From Agrobacterium fabrum str. C58 (GTDB taxonomy: Bacteria; Pseudomonadota; Alphaproteobacteria; Rhizobiales; Rhizobiaceae): a stretch of DNA of 64,000 bases. The notes below the pieces were generated by a model that had not been told where the DNA came from, ran no database searches, and saw nothing but the letters and a program-made list of their open reading frames with translations. The stretch covers positions 62,001-126,000 of the forward strand of contig NC_003064.2 in NCBI RefSeq assembly GCF_000092025.1. The letters run 5' to 3'. Made by a program: the position numbers and the translations under genes. Below are positions 16,507 through 26,565 of the stretch, piece by piece; the stretch's first letter is position 1, and every line of letters begins with the position of its first letter.

Positions 16507-17568
16507 ATGCAGGACGCTAAAAATTCCATAATTGATGTGCCGGTAGCAGCACGCGCAACCATCAAGGATGTCGCCTTTGCCGCCGGTGTTTCCATCTCCA
16601 CGGCGTCCAAAGCCCTAAACGAGCGCGGCCGGATGGCAGCCGAGACCCGTGAACGGATCCAGTCTGTTGCCCAGCAACTGGGATTTCGCCCGAACGCGAT
16701 GGCGCGAGCTTTGGTCGGGCAGCGCTCATTTACGCTTGGGCTGCTGACCAATGACACCTACGGCCGGTTCACCTTGCCGATTGCTGCTGGCTTGTCTGCG
16801 GCCATGGCGGATCGCGGTGTATCTGTTTTTCTCTGCGCCATCGACGACGAGCCTGAGCGGGTGCGGCTTAGTCTGGAGGCGATGGAAGACAAGCGGGTCG
16901 ATGGGCTTGTCGTCTCGGGCAAGCGTATCGACCGGGTCCTGCCAGTTGATATTCCGACGGTTCACATGCCGGTGGTCTATGTCAACGCGGCCTGCCCGGA
17001 GGGTGCTATCGGATTTGTGCCGGATGACGAGGGCGGGGCACATGCTGCGGTTTCACATCTTGTTGGTCTAGGTCGAAAGCGCATCGCGCATGTCACGGGT
17101 CCGCGCAGTTTCAGCGCAGTCAGCTTGCGTGAGAAGGGCTGGCGGCGCGCGCTGTCAGAAGCAGCTCTCCCCTGCTTCGGCGACGTGCTGTCCGGCGAGT
17201 GGTCCGAAGCATTCGGATACGCCGCCGGACAGCGCTTCGTGGCCAGTCCCATCTCCGAGAGGCCGGACGCTGTGTTCTGCGGCAACGACCAGATTGCGCG
17301 CGGTGTGATCGATGCTCTGGCGCTTTCCGGCATCCGCGTGCCGGAGGACATCGCTGTCGTCGGCTTTGACAATTGGGAGATTTTTGCAACGGCGACGCGA
17401 CCACCGCTGACGACGGTGGATATGGCGCTGAAGGAACTCGGGCGGCAGGCGGGGCTAACATTGCTCGATATGATCGACGGAAAGCCGGTGGAGACCGGCC
17501 AGCGTCGTCTGCCCTGTCGTCTGAAAGTGCGTGAATCCTGCGGCTCACCAGCGCCGTGGGCCGAATGA
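16507..17568 (+). CDS. LacI-family transcriptional regulator
   Basis: 353 residues. The N-terminal HTH (ATIKDVAFAAGVSISTASKALNERGRMAAETRERI, about 17-51) includes the hinge helix region FRPNAMARALVG. The periplasmic-binding-like effector domain follows, ending with DIAVVGFDNWEIFATATRPPLTTVD, typical of GalR-like sugar sensors. Two palindromic operators lie directly upstream. The sugar ABC operon starts 45 bases after its stop, so it very probably represses that operon until an arabinose-containing sugar arrives. The ligand is inferred from the GH127 gene. Confidence 0.92.
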   Translation: MQDAKNSIIDVPVAARATIKDVAFAAGVSISTASKALNERGRMAAETRERIQSVAQQLGFRPNAMARALVGQRSFTLGLLTNDTYGRFTLPIAAGLSAAMADRGVSVFLCAIDDEPERVRLSLEAMEDKRVDGLVVSGKRIDRVLPVDIPTVHMPVVYVNAACPEGAIGFVPDDEGGAHAAVSHLVGLGRKRIAHVTGPRSFSAVSLREKGWRRALSEAALPCFGDVLSGEWSEAFGYAAGQRFVASPISERPDAVFCGNDQIARGVIDALALSGIRVPEDIAVVGFDNWEIFATATRPPLTTVDMALKELGRQAGLTLLDMIDGKPVETGQRRLPCRLKVRESCGSPAPWAE

Positions 17569-17613
17569 AAATTTAACGGCATCGGGAACGGTGCTATCTG
17601 GGAGGAGAAAAGA

Positions 17614-18860
17614 ATGAAAAACTGGATGTTTGGGTTCAGCGCCCTGTTTGCGACAGCGCTCGCGATGCCTCTGTCCGCCAACGCCGACACGTTTACGCTT
17701 TGGACGCGGTCGGATAGTTCGACCTTCATGCCGAAGCTCGTCGATGCCTTCAACAAGAGCCAGAAAGAGCATCGCGCGGATTTGCAGATCGTTCCTGTGA
17801 ACGAACTTGTGCAGAAATACGCGGTTGCGACCGCCGGCGGCACGGCGCCAGATGCGTTGTCGCTGGACCTTATCTACACGCCGGCATTTGCTGCGGCCGG
17901 TCAGCTGGAAGACCTGACGGATTTTGCCAAGTCGCTGCCCTATCTCGACACCCTGTCGAAAGCACATATCTCGGTCGGGACTTACAACGATCGCATTTTC
18001 GGCATGCCGTTTTCTGCGGATGGTTCGGTTCTGATCTGGAACAAGAAACTCTTCAAGCAGGCGGGTCTAGACCCGGAAAAGGGACCGGCGACCTGGGCTG
18101 AGATTCGCGCTGACGCGGAAAGGGTGAATGCGCTCGGGGGTGCAAGGGCTTTTATTTTTCCGGTAATTGCGGTGGCTGCAACATTTTCACCTTCACGCCG
18201 CTGATCTGGGCATCAGGTGGGGATATTTTTTCCGCAGATGGCCGACAGGTAACGCTGGATACGCCGCAGATGCGTGATGCAATCGCTTTTTATCAGGGAA
18301 TGGTGAAGGACAAACTCGTTCCCGCAGGAGCGCAGACGGATACGGGCTCCAACTTCTTTGCTGCCTTCGCCACCGGCAAGATCGGCATTACGCCTTCGGG
18401 TTCTTTCGCGATCGGCGCATTGGCCTCGCAAAGCCCGGACCTCGAATACGGTGTCGCACAGCTTCCAGGCAAAGACGGCGGCTCGTCTTCCTTTGCTGGC
18501 GGCGATAACTTCGTCGTCTCCAAGGGCACGAAAAAAATGGAAGCGGTCAAGGCGTTCCTGACATTTTCCTACTCGCTCGAGGGGCAGACATTGCTTGCCC
18601 GCAACGGCTCGCTGCCTGTGCGCAGCGACATCGCGAAACAGGCGCTCGCCGGTCTGGACTCTCGCTATCTGATCGCCGCCGATGCGATGGCCAAAGGTCG
18701 TACACCCTATTCGACGGTTTTCAACGACCTGATCAATTCGGCCAATGGTCCTTGGATCACCATGCTGAACACGGCATTCTTCGGTGGGCCTGACGGGATC
18801 GAACCTGCGATCCAGGCTGGGCAAAACGCCATGCAATCGATCATCGATACCGCCCCCTGA
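17614..18860 (+). pseudogene. Sugar ABC transporter substrate-binding protein, frameshifted
   Basis: A family 1 (maltose-type) binding protein split by a one-base deletion. The first part has a signal peptide (cleavage near SANA-DT at about 24), TFTLWTRSDSS and DGSVLIWNKKLFKQAGLDPEKGPATWAE. It then runs off frame at GGAR, at the GGG at 18146-18148. Restoring one G gives GFYFSGNCGGCNIFTFTPLIW and joins the second part, which is otherwise complete (FYQGMVKDKLVPAG, GKIGITPSGSFAIG, FVVSKGTKKMEAVKAFLTF). The repaired protein would have about 415 residues, normal for the family. A homopolymer site means a sequencing error cannot be excluded. It is the first structural gene of the operon, with a strong GGAGGAG ribosome site. 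Confidence 0.8.
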
Positions 18861-18925
18861 TATCCATGGTGCCGAGAGGCGGAGCTATCCACCCCGCCTC
18901 ATTCATCTCATCGGAGAACAGCCTG

Positions 18926-19861
18926 ATGTCGGTTCAAAAGCTGGCGCCTGTCCGCGGTGCGCCCAATGCCCCCTTGCGTCCTCTGCGCAAACCTCGCCGG
19001 GATTGGATGGGCCTTCTCTACGTCGCCCCGGCGCTTTTGCTAGTCTTGGTGTTCTTCCTCGTGCCGCTTGGCATGACGGCGTGGATGTCCTTGCATAACT
19101 GGCCGTTGATCGGCATGCCGCGCTGGATCGGCTTTGCCAATTACAAGGTGCTGTGGAACGATATCAATTTCTGGAATGCGCTTGCATTCACTATTCGCTA
19201 CACAGTTGCCGCGACGGTTGGCCTGATGCTGGCGGGCTTTGGGCTTGCCCTTCTGATCGAAAGGCCACGGCCATTCGCGAACCTATATCGCAACGCTTTC
19301 TTTCTGCCTGTCGTTATCGGTTTTGCCTCGGCCAGCCTGTTGTGGAGTTGGCTTTCCAATGTCGATAGCGGCCTGTTTTCGCCCCTTGCTGAAACTTTGG
19401 GTCTGACGGATGGCCGCGTCAATCTTCTGGCGACGTTCGCACCCTCGTTCTGGTCCGTGACCGCCATGGTGATCTGGAAAATGGCCGGCTTTTACATGGT
19501 CATTCTCATGAGCGGATTGCAGGCCATCCCCACCGACTTCATCGAAGCGGCGCGGATCGACGGCGCAAACGCGCTGCAACGGTTCCGCTTCATTACTCTT
19601 CCGCTGGTGCGCCGATCCTTCGCCCTCGCGCTGATCCTCTGCATTTCCGGCTCCATGCTGGCCTTCGATCAGTTTTACATCATTCTTGCCGGTGGCCCGC
19701 AAAACAAGACGATCACCGCCGTGTACTGGATTTTCAGCCAGTCCTTCGTTTCCTTCCGGCTTGGCTACGGTGCAGCCCTTTCCATGGTGCTGCTCGCCAT
19801 TCTGGTCGTTCTGAGCATTGTCCAACTGCGTCTGCTGGGCGACAAGGAGCCGACACAATGA
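18926..19861 (+). CDS. Sugar ABC transporter permease, MalF/UgpA type
   Basis: 311 residues from the ATG that follows CGGAGAA; a longer in-frame opening lacks a ribosome site. Six predicted helices begin at WMGLLYVAPALLLVLVFFLVPL. The EAA loop reads IPTDFIEAARIDGANALQRFRFITLPLVRR. Its stop overlaps the next permease start as ATGA. It forms one half of the inner-membrane channel for the sugar delivered by the preceding binding protein. No frame damage is seen. Confidence 0.92.
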   Translation: MSVQKLAPVRGAPNAPLRPLRKPRRDWMGLLYVAPALLLVLVFFLVPLGMTAWMSLHNWPLIGMPRWIGFANYKVLWNDINFWNALAFTIRYTVAATVGLMLAGFGLALLIERPRPFANLYRNAFFLPVVIGFASASLLWSWLSNVDSGLFSPLAETLGLTDGRVNLLATFAPSFWSVTAMVIWKMAGFYMVILMSGLQAIPTDFIEAARIDGANALQRFRFITLPLVRRSFALALILCISGSMLAFDQFYIILAGGPQNKTITAVYWIFSQSFVSFRLGYGAALSMVLLAILVVLSIVQLRLLGDKEPTQ

Positions 19862-20736
19862 CGTTGGCGCTAACCTCTGCGACAACGCAGCCAAAGAAGC
19901 GCCGGGGCCGCCGTATCGGCTTGTACGTGATCCTGTTTCACATCACATGCATTCTGGTTGGGCTTCTGTTTCTGGCGCCGATTGTTCTCGTGCTGCTGGC
20001 ATCCTTCCGTCCCCCGGCCATGGCGAGCAGCGGCTTGTTTTCCGTCCAGGGACTGGGCTTTGGCAATTACGGACGGCTCGAGGATTTCGGTGCAGGCATC
20101 CTGCATTATGCCGGCAACAGCCTGTTCGTCGCGCTCGCAACGGCCGCTTTCACGATCCTGGTCTCGGTCTTTGCCGGTTACGGGTTTTCTCGCTTTCGCT
20201 TTCCCTTCAAACTGGTCGCTTTCGTGTTGATCCTGTCAACGATCATGGTGCCGTTCCAGTCCATCCTGACACCGCTCTTTTTGATCCTCCCCAAGCTCGG
20301 ACTGCAAAATACCCTGAGTGGCCTCGTCTTCATCTACGTCACGCTGCAATTGCCTTTTTCCATCTTCATGATGCGCAATGCTTTCGATGCCGTGCCGAAG
20401 GAGATCGAGGAAGCGGCCCGTATCGATGGAGTAAAGGGACTGCGGGCATTGGTGTACGTCCTCGGGCCATTGGTGTTTCCTGGAATCGTGTCCGTCGGTC
20501 TCTTCGCCTTCCTGAACGCGTGGAACGAGTTTCTGGGCGCGCTGGTCCTGTTGACTGATCAGGACCGCTACACGCTTCCGGTGCTCGTGACTGCCGTGCG
20601 CTCCGGTCGTTACGGCTCAATTGACTGGGGCGCAGTGCAAGCTGGCGTCACCGTCATGATGATCCCCTGTCTTATCCTCTTCGTCACTCTCCAGCGCTTC
20701 TACATCCGCGGCCTTACGGCCGGTGCGGTGAAATGA
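19858..20736 (+). CDS. Sugar ABC transporter permease, MalG/UgpE type
   Basis: 292 residues, six membrane helices starting at about 22-45. The MalG-type EAA loop is VPKEIEEAARIDGVKGLRALVYVLGPLVFPG, followed by AFLNAWNEFLGALVLL and the typical end QRFYIRGLTAGAVK. It is coupled to the partner permease by a 4-base overlap and pairs with it in the membrane. Intact. Confidence 0.92.
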   Translation: MTLALTSATTQPKKRRGRRIGLYVILFHITCILVGLLFLAPIVLVLLASFRPPAMASSGLFSVQGLGFGNYGRLEDFGAGILHYAGNSLFVALATAAFTILVSVFAGYGFSRFRFPFKLVAFVLILSTIMVPFQSILTPLFLILPKLGLQNTLSGLVFIYVTLQLPFSIFMMRNAFDAVPKEIEEAARIDGVKGLRALVYVLGPLVFPGIVSVGLFAFLNAWNEFLGALVLLTDQDRYTLPVLVTAVRSGRYGSIDWGAVQAGVTVMMIPCLILFVTLQRFYIRGLTAGAVK

Positions 20737-20764
20737 GCTCAAACTTTTTGAAGGAAATAATGGC

Positions 20765-22716
20765 ATGACCACTCTTTCTTCCTCTCCCGAGACGATCCGT
20801 CCCGCTGCCAAATTCCGGCCTCCGGCTGTCGACCAGGTGCGCGTTGGCGGGTTTTTCGGGCCTCGGATTGAAACTATCGCGACGACCACGGCACACACCC
20901 TGCTTGATCGATGCATCGAAGCAGGAATGCTCGATCAGGTTGACCCGGAACGTCCCAACCCCGGGCTTTGCATACCGTACCAGCAGGGCAATGATACCGT
21001 CAGCACGCAGATGTTCTGGGATTCGGATTTCGGCAAGAGCATCGAGGCGGCGGCATACGGGCTGTTGCACAAACCGGATGGCGTACTTGAGGCGCGTATC
21101 GATGAAATCGTCGATGCTTATGGGAGGCTGCAGGACGAAAATGGCTACCTGAATTCCTGGTATCAGCGCATTGAACCCGGCAAGCGATGGACCAATCTGC
21201 GTGACTGCCACGAGCTTTACAATGCCGGCCATCTCATGGAGGGCGCCGTGGCCTATTATCATGCGACGGGCAAGCGCAGGTTTATGGATATCATGGCCCG
21301 CTATGCCGATCATATCGCGACCGTCTTCGGGCCGGGCGACGGGCAGAAAAGAGGCTATTGCGGGCATCCGGAAATAGAACTGGCGCTGGTCAAGCTCGGC
21401 CGTGCCACTGGCGAACAGCGCTACCTGGACCTTGCCCGTTTCTTTGTCGATGAGCGCGGCCAACGACCGAATGGCGAACACTTTTACGATCGGGAAGCTC
21501 GCGAGCGTGGACGAGACCCATCGGACTATCATTTTGCGACCTACGAATATTCGCAAAGCCACATCCCTGTGCGCCAACAGCACCATGTCGTCGGTCATGC
21601 CGTGCGCGCCGCTTACCTCTATTCCGGCATGGCCGATGTTTCGACGGAATACGGCGATGGCAGTTTAAAGCCTGCCCTGGGTGCCATATGGACGCATCTG
21701 ACCGAAAAGAACCTCTATGTGACGGGCGGGTTGGGCCCTTCCGCCCAGAACGAAGGCCTGACATTCGATTACGACCTGCCGAACGAGACTGCCTATGCGG
21801 AAACCTGCGCCGCCGTTGCCCTTGTTTTCTGGGCCAGCCGCATGCTTGGGCCAGGGCCTGACCGCACTTACGCCGACGTGATGGAACGGGCGCTTTACAA
21901 CGGCGCGCTTGTTGGTCTTTCCCTTGATGGAACCCGGTTCTTTTATGACAATCCCCTGGAGAGTCGCGGCAAGCACCATCGCTGGACCTGGCATCGCTGC
22001 CCTTGCTGCCCCCCAAACATTGCGCGGCTGGTGGCGTCTGTCGGCACCTACCTCTATGGCGAAGCGGAAGATGAAATCGCGGTCCACCTTTATTGCGACA
22101 GCGTAGCGGACTTGAAAACGGGGGGAACACCGGTCCGCATCCGTCAGGAAACCGCCTATCCTGTGGAAGGTATGGTGCGATTGACGCTGGAGCCGGAGCA
22201 ACCGAGCGAATTTACGCTGGCCTTGCGCCTGCCGGGATGGTCGCCAACGGTGACGATCCGTGTCAACGGAGCGTTGGTGGATCCAGCCCGGGTCGAACAG
22301 AAGGGTTACGCAAGGCTCACGCGACAGTGGAAGGCCGGTGACCGGGTGGAACTCGAATTCGACATGCCGGTGCAGCAGCTTTACGCCAACCCAAAGTTGG
22401 TGTCGATCAGGGCCGCGTCGCGCTTCAGCGTGGTCCGCTGGTCTATTGCCTCGAAGGCGTCGACAACGGTGATGATCTCAATGCCCTGGTGCTGCGGCCG
22501 AACAGTGATTTCCGGTGCGAAGCTGTAGAGGCGCTTGGCGGTCTTCCCGCGCTTGTCACGACCGGAATCCGCGAGACGGGCGCTGGCGAAGATCTTTATA
22601 CCGCCACGGCGCCGCGTCGCGAGAAAGCTGAAATCCGCGCCGTGCCCTATCATGTCTGGGACAATCGCGGCGGCGGAGAGATGCTGGTCTGGATCCGCAA
22701 GGAGGCCGATCAATGA
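20765..22716 (+). pseudogene. GH127 beta-L-arabinofuranosidase-like enzyme (DUF1680), frameshifted near the C-terminus
   Basis: The first about 545 residues are in frame and hold the whole catalytic (alpha/alpha)6 domain. The metal site of the GH127 family is complete: Glu346-x-Cys348 in YAETCAA, and Cys412, Cys414, Cys415 in HRCPCCPPN, the last group including the cysteine nucleophile. NEGLTFDYDLPNETAY precedes them. At about 22400 a single base is missing. The second frame then gives the expected DQGRVALQRGPLVYCLEGVDN tail to a stop at 22714-22716 that overlaps the ATPase start. As written the protein is 587 residues with a scrambled last 40. No signal peptide, so it hydrolyses imported arabinofuranosides in the cytoplasm. 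Possibly still partly active, because only the C-terminal beta domain is affected. Confidence 0.8.
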
Positions 22717-23864
22717 ATGTCGCGGATAACAAAGGCACGTCTATCGCGATGAGTGGGGTCGAACTAAAGGGTGTTTCGAAGAGTTTTGGCGCCGTTGATG
22801 TCATCCATGATATCGACCTCTCCATAACAGCCGGCGAGTTTGTCGTTTTCGTCGGACCGTCAGGCTGTGGAAAATCGACGCTTCTACGCCTGATCGCCGG
22901 ACTGGAAGAGACCAGCCGGGGCGAGATCCTGATCGGTGGACGCGACGTGACGGATGCCGATCCGTCCGACCGGGGGATTGCCATGGTGTTCCAGTCTTAC
23001 GCGCTCTACCCGCATATGACCGTTGCCCAGAACATGGGCTTCGGCTTGCGGATGGCACATCGCCCGAAAGAGGAGGTCACAGCGATGGTGCGGCACGCTG
23101 CCGAAATCCTGCATCTGACACCTCTGCTCGACCGGCGTCCCGGCCAGCTCTCCGGTGGCCAGCGCCAGCGGGTTGCCATCGGGCGCGCCATTGTTCGCAA
23201 CCCGGAGGTCTTCCTGTTCGACGAACCGCTCTCCAATCTCGACGCTGAATTGCGGGTTGGCATGCGCATCGAGATCGCCAGGTTGCACAAACAGCTTGGC
23301 AACACCATGATCTATGTCACGCACGATCAGACCGAAGCCATGACGCTGGCAGACAAGATCGTCGTTCTCAGGGCAGGGCGCATCGAACAGATCGGCTCAC
23401 CCTTTGAGCTCTATAGTGATCCCGATAACCTGTTCGTTGCCGGTTTCATCGGCAGTCCAAAGATGAATTTCGTCCCAGCCGGGCATGAGGCGGGCGCACT
23501 CGTTGTCGCCGGCCACCGCTTAACCTTTGCCGCGCCTGCCGGATTGCCTACGAACTGCCAGTTGCAGCTTGGCATCAGGCCGGAGAACCTGACGCTGACC
23601 CGTGACGGTGAAAGGGGCCTTGCCGTTACCGTCGGCTTTACTGAATTTCTGGGAGGCACAACCTATCTCTACGGTCATATCGAGCCGGGAATGCCGCTGA
23701 TCGTTCAGGGTGAAGCCGGCCCGGCGCCTCTCGTCGGCCAAACGGTTTTCGTGACTTCGATCCGACAAATGCCCGATTTTTCGATGCCGAGGGGATGCGT
23801 ATTCGTCATGTTGAGGAACGTCCCGAAGCCGTTTCAGGCGATTAGCTTTCAAACAGCCGTTTGA
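22713..23864 (+). CDS. Sugar ABC transporter ATPase (UgpC/MsmK type), C-terminus frameshifted
   Basis: 383 residues as written. The ATPase domain is complete: Walker [10 protein letters not shown] near 50, Q-loop [13 protein letters not shown], signature LSGGQRQR, Walker [14 protein letters not shown] and switch His in [10 protein letters not shown]. The regulatory TOBE/OB domain follows ([12 protein letters not shown]). After GQTVFV at 23752 one base is missing: the other frame gives [19 protein letters not shown] and ends at 23843-23845. The real protein would therefore have about 377 residues, and the last 37 as written are an artefact or damage. It starts by ATGA overlap with the GH127 frame. 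It should energise the permeases upstream. Confidence 0.88.
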   Translation: MNVADNKGTSIAMSGVELKGVSKSFGAVDVIHDIDLSITAGEFVVFVGPSGCGKSTLLRLIAGLEETSRGEILIGGRDVTDADPSDRGIAMVFQSYALYPHMTVAQNMGFGLRMAHRPKEEVTAMVRHAAEILHLTPLLDRRPGQLSGGQRQRVAIGRAIVRNPEVFLFDEPLSNLDAELRVGMRIEIARLHKQLGNTMIYVTHDQTEAMTLADKIVVLRAGRIEQIGSPFELYSDPDNLFVAGFIGSPKMNFVPAGHEAGALVVAGHRLTFAAPAGLPTNCQLQLGIRPENLTLTRDGERGLAVTVGFTEFLGGTTYLYGHIEPGMPLIVQGEAGPAPLVGQTVFVTSIRQMPDFSMPRGCVFVMLRNVPKPFQAISFQTAV

Positions 23865-23877
23865 TCTTTATGGGACG

Positions 23878-24831
23878 TCACGCCGCAACTTCCGCGATCC
23901 TATCCTGGTTCTCCGACAACATCGCCTCACGGATTTGTTCCCGCAACCACGCGCAGCCAAGATCGCTGTCCATGTGAAGCGGCCAGACCATTGCCACGGG
24001 TGGAAAAGAAAGCGCCAACGGCACTGGGCTGACCTCAAGTCCCAATAGGGGGCCGTAGCGCCGCGCAATCCGCGACGATACGGTGGCAATCACCGCAGAT
24101 GAGCGAGCCGTGGCTAATACCGACATGAAATCGGGTGCAGCCGCCACCACTTCCAGTTCTGCTCCGGCGTGTTCCAGCGCATCCTTGACGCAACCATGCA
24201 GGCTATCAGTCTGCGAGATGACGGCGTGTTGTGCGGCCATATAGGCATCAAGGCTCACCGGGTTGGAAACCTTCAGCAATTGCGGATTGAAACAGCACAA
24301 TACGCTCGACTGATACAGCGGCTCGCTATGGTGCCGTGAGTCCGGCAGATAACTGCACCCGACTGACATATCGATGACACCCGCATCGAGCATCGCGTTG
24401 ACCTCCGTCGCATCACCACCTCGCGCGAGAATGCGAATACCCGGCGCGATATCCCGCAGCCGTGCCGTCAGATCGGGCAGCAGTAGCAGCTCCACCTCGC
24501 TGGAAAGCCCCAGCCGGAATGTGCGTTGCTCGGTGGCCGGTTCGAAGGCGTCCGCCATCAAGACGGCCGCCTGCGCCTGCCGCAATGCCTGCCGCACCGG
24601 ACCAGACAAGTTTAGCGCCCGCGCCGTGGGCTTCATGATCTGGCCCACACGTATGAATAGCTCGTCCTGAAACAGCGTGCGGAGGGTGGATATGTTGTGA
24701 CTCATGGCAGGCTGCTGGATTTTCAACCGTCGCGCTGCACGCGTGACGCTCATTTCTTCCATCATCGCGTCGAAGGCAACGAGGAGATTAAGGTCGAAGG
24801 ACCGAAGATTGAAATGGTCGATGACTTGCAT
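23878..24831 (-). CDS. LysR-type transcriptional regulator
   Basis: 317 residues when started at MQVIDHFNLRSFDLNLL; a longer opening reading exists. The HTH is EMSVTRAARRLKIQQPAMSHNISTLRTLFQDELFIR, close to the NodD/LinR-like branch (FDLNLLVAFDAMM). The C-terminal effector domain begins at TFRLGLSSEVELLLLPDL. It is divergent from the exported metallo-hydrolase and most likely controls it; the short shared spacer fits the usual LysR layout. Confidence 0.85.
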   Translation of the reverse strand: MQVIDHFNLRSFDLNLLVAFDAMMEEMSVTRAARRLKIQQPAMSHNISTLRTLFQDELFIRVGQIMKPTARALNLSGPVRQALRQAQAAVLMADAFEPATEQRTFRLGLSSEVELLLLPDLTARLRDIAPGIRILARGGDATEVNAMLDAGVIDMSVGCSYLPDSRHHSEPLYQSSVLCCFNPQLLKVSNPVSLDAYMAAQHAVISQTDSLHGCVKDALEHAGAELEVVAAAPDFMSVLATARSSAVIATVSSRIARRYGPLLGLEVSPVPLALSFPPVAMVWPLHMDSDLGCAWLREQIREAMLSENQDRIAEVAA

Positions 24832-24924
24832 GAACCGTATCGATTTGATTGCTGGCTGAGGCAGTCTTAGCTGATTGACCTGAACTTGCAAGCCGTTCCG
24901 CACCCTCACTCAAGGAGCAAACCC

Positions 24925-25884
24925 ATGCCATCACGTCGATCCATTCTCAAAAGCGCTCTGACCGGCTTGGTCGCCGCACCGTTCGTCGCGCCGTCACTCA
25001 CCTTTGCCAAAGCCCCCTATGCCGTTGTTCAGGCACCCGGTTTTTATCGGTTGAAAATCGGCTCTGTAGAGGTCACGGCCTTGTCCGACGGTACTATCCC
25101 TCTGCCGCTCTCCAAACTCTACACCAACACCAGCCAACAACATGCGCAAAGCGTACTGAGTGATGCCTTTCTGCCCGCATCCGTGCCAACTTCCGTCAAT
25201 GCGTTTCTGGTCAATACCGGCGACCGACTGGTGCTGATCGACGCAGGCACCGGGACCTACATCGGGCCATCGCTCGGCAAGCTCGCGGCTAACATTGAGG
25301 CATCCGGTTACAAGGTGGATGACATTGATGATGTCGTCCTCACCCATATCCACACCGATCATTCCGGCGGGCTGGTGAGCAATGGTAAGCGCAGCTTTCC
25401 GAACGCCACATTGCGGGTCAATGAACGGGAGGCGAAATTCTGGCTGAGCGCGGACAACGCCAATGCGGCAACGGGCATCGTAAAGCAGCAATTTGCCGAG
25501 GCAGACCAGTGCGTAACGCCCTACGTTAAAGCTGAAAAATTCGAAACCTTCGCGGATAACGCCGCGCCGGTTCCTGGCCTCGGATCCATTCTTTATGCGG
25601 GGCATACGCCCGGCCACAGCGCCATCACTCTGGAAAGCGAAGGCCAGAAGATCGTCTTCTGGGGCGACATCACCCATGGCGATATCCTGCAGTTCGATGA
25701 ACCCGGCGTCGCCATTGAGTTCGATATCGACCAGAAAGCCGCCGTGGCTGCACGCGACATTGCGTTCAAGCAAGCGGTGGAAGGCAGATATCTGGTGGGA
25801 GGCGCGCACATCGCCTTTCCGGGTATCGGCCACGTTCGCAAAGACAGCACAAATTACGACTGGCTGCCCATCAACTACGCTTAA
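24925..25884 (+). CDS. Tat-exported metallo-beta-lactamase-fold hydrolase, methyl-parathion-hydrolase-like
   Basis: 319 residues from the ATG after AAGGAG. The N-terminus SRRSILKSALTGLVAAPF is a twin-arginine signal, implying export of a folded metalloenzyme to the periplasm. The metal motif THIHTDHSGG is complete, with further ligands in AGHTPGHS and GGAHIAFPGIGH. Blocks such as GFYRLKIGSVEVTALSDGT, LVNTGDRLVLIDAGTG and GPSLGKLAANIEASGY run in the same order as in methyl parathion hydrolase and the related dihydrocoumarin (lactone) hydrolases. Substrates in that family are phosphotriesters, aryl esters or lactones; the native one here is unknown. Confidence 0.82.
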   Translation: MPSRRSILKSALTGLVAAPFVAPSLTFAKAPYAVVQAPGFYRLKIGSVEVTALSDGTIPLPLSKLYTNTSQQHAQSVLSDAFLPASVPTSVNAFLVNTGDRLVLIDAGTGTYIGPSLGKLAANIEASGYKVDDIDDVVLTHIHTDHSGGLVSNGKRSFPNATLRVNEREAKFWLSADNANAATGIVKQQFAEADQCVTPYVKAEKFETFADNAAPVPGLGSILYAGHTPGHSAITLESEGQKIVFWGDITHGDILQFDEPGVAIEFDIDQKAAVAARDIAFKQAVEGRYLVGGAHIAFPGIGHVRKDSTNYDWLPINYA

Positions 25885-26565
25885 GCTGCGACAACCGGCA
25901 AACATCCGGTGAAACAGGTGGAGAAGGGAATGCTTGTAGACGCTCCGCAACAGCCTCTTCTTCCGCCATGACGAGCCTTCGTTTGCCGAGGGCTACTGCC
26001 GATCTCGCCTTTTGAATAAACACATATGCTCAATAGGCACCGCCACAGACTTTCTGCACGCGCCATTGGCGTCGAGGCTGCGGATGCGCGCCTCGGACGA
26101 AAGACATTCGATACAAGGCGGGTTGCTCTTGTTGCCACGGATGCTGGACCCGGTGACTGCCCTGTCCGCGTTACACGGGATCCAGTCCGGCCGCCTTCGG
26201 CGATGGGTCCGCGACGGTAGCGCCGCAAGAAGCACAACGGGTGCAGGCGTTGGTATCGTCATTGCAACGGCCGCAATCGCATTGCTTGCGATCGTAAAGC
26301 CATTCTGATCGAGATATCTTTTGAGTTCCGTGATTCAGGCGTTGATCGAAACGACAAATCAAGTCTCGACAGTTCTTCTTTATGAACCTCCGCAGGTTGG
26401 GATTCCCCTTCTAGGCCATCCGATGGTGGGGGCTTATTGGCACCAACCTCATTTTTCATAATTGCATACAAATGGCGAACGAGTTGATGTTTTGTGAAAG
26501 AGAAATATAGATACTGTAGTGAAGTTGCCTCGATCTCAATGCGCGCGGCCAGCGGGAAGGTGAAC
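25885..26565. other. Gene-free stretch upstream of the KaiC-like gene
   Basis: No convincing gene. Several open frames exist on both strands but have no ribosome site or recognisable domain. The last 130 bases are AT-rich and probably hold the promoter of the KaiC-like gene. Confidence 0.45.
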
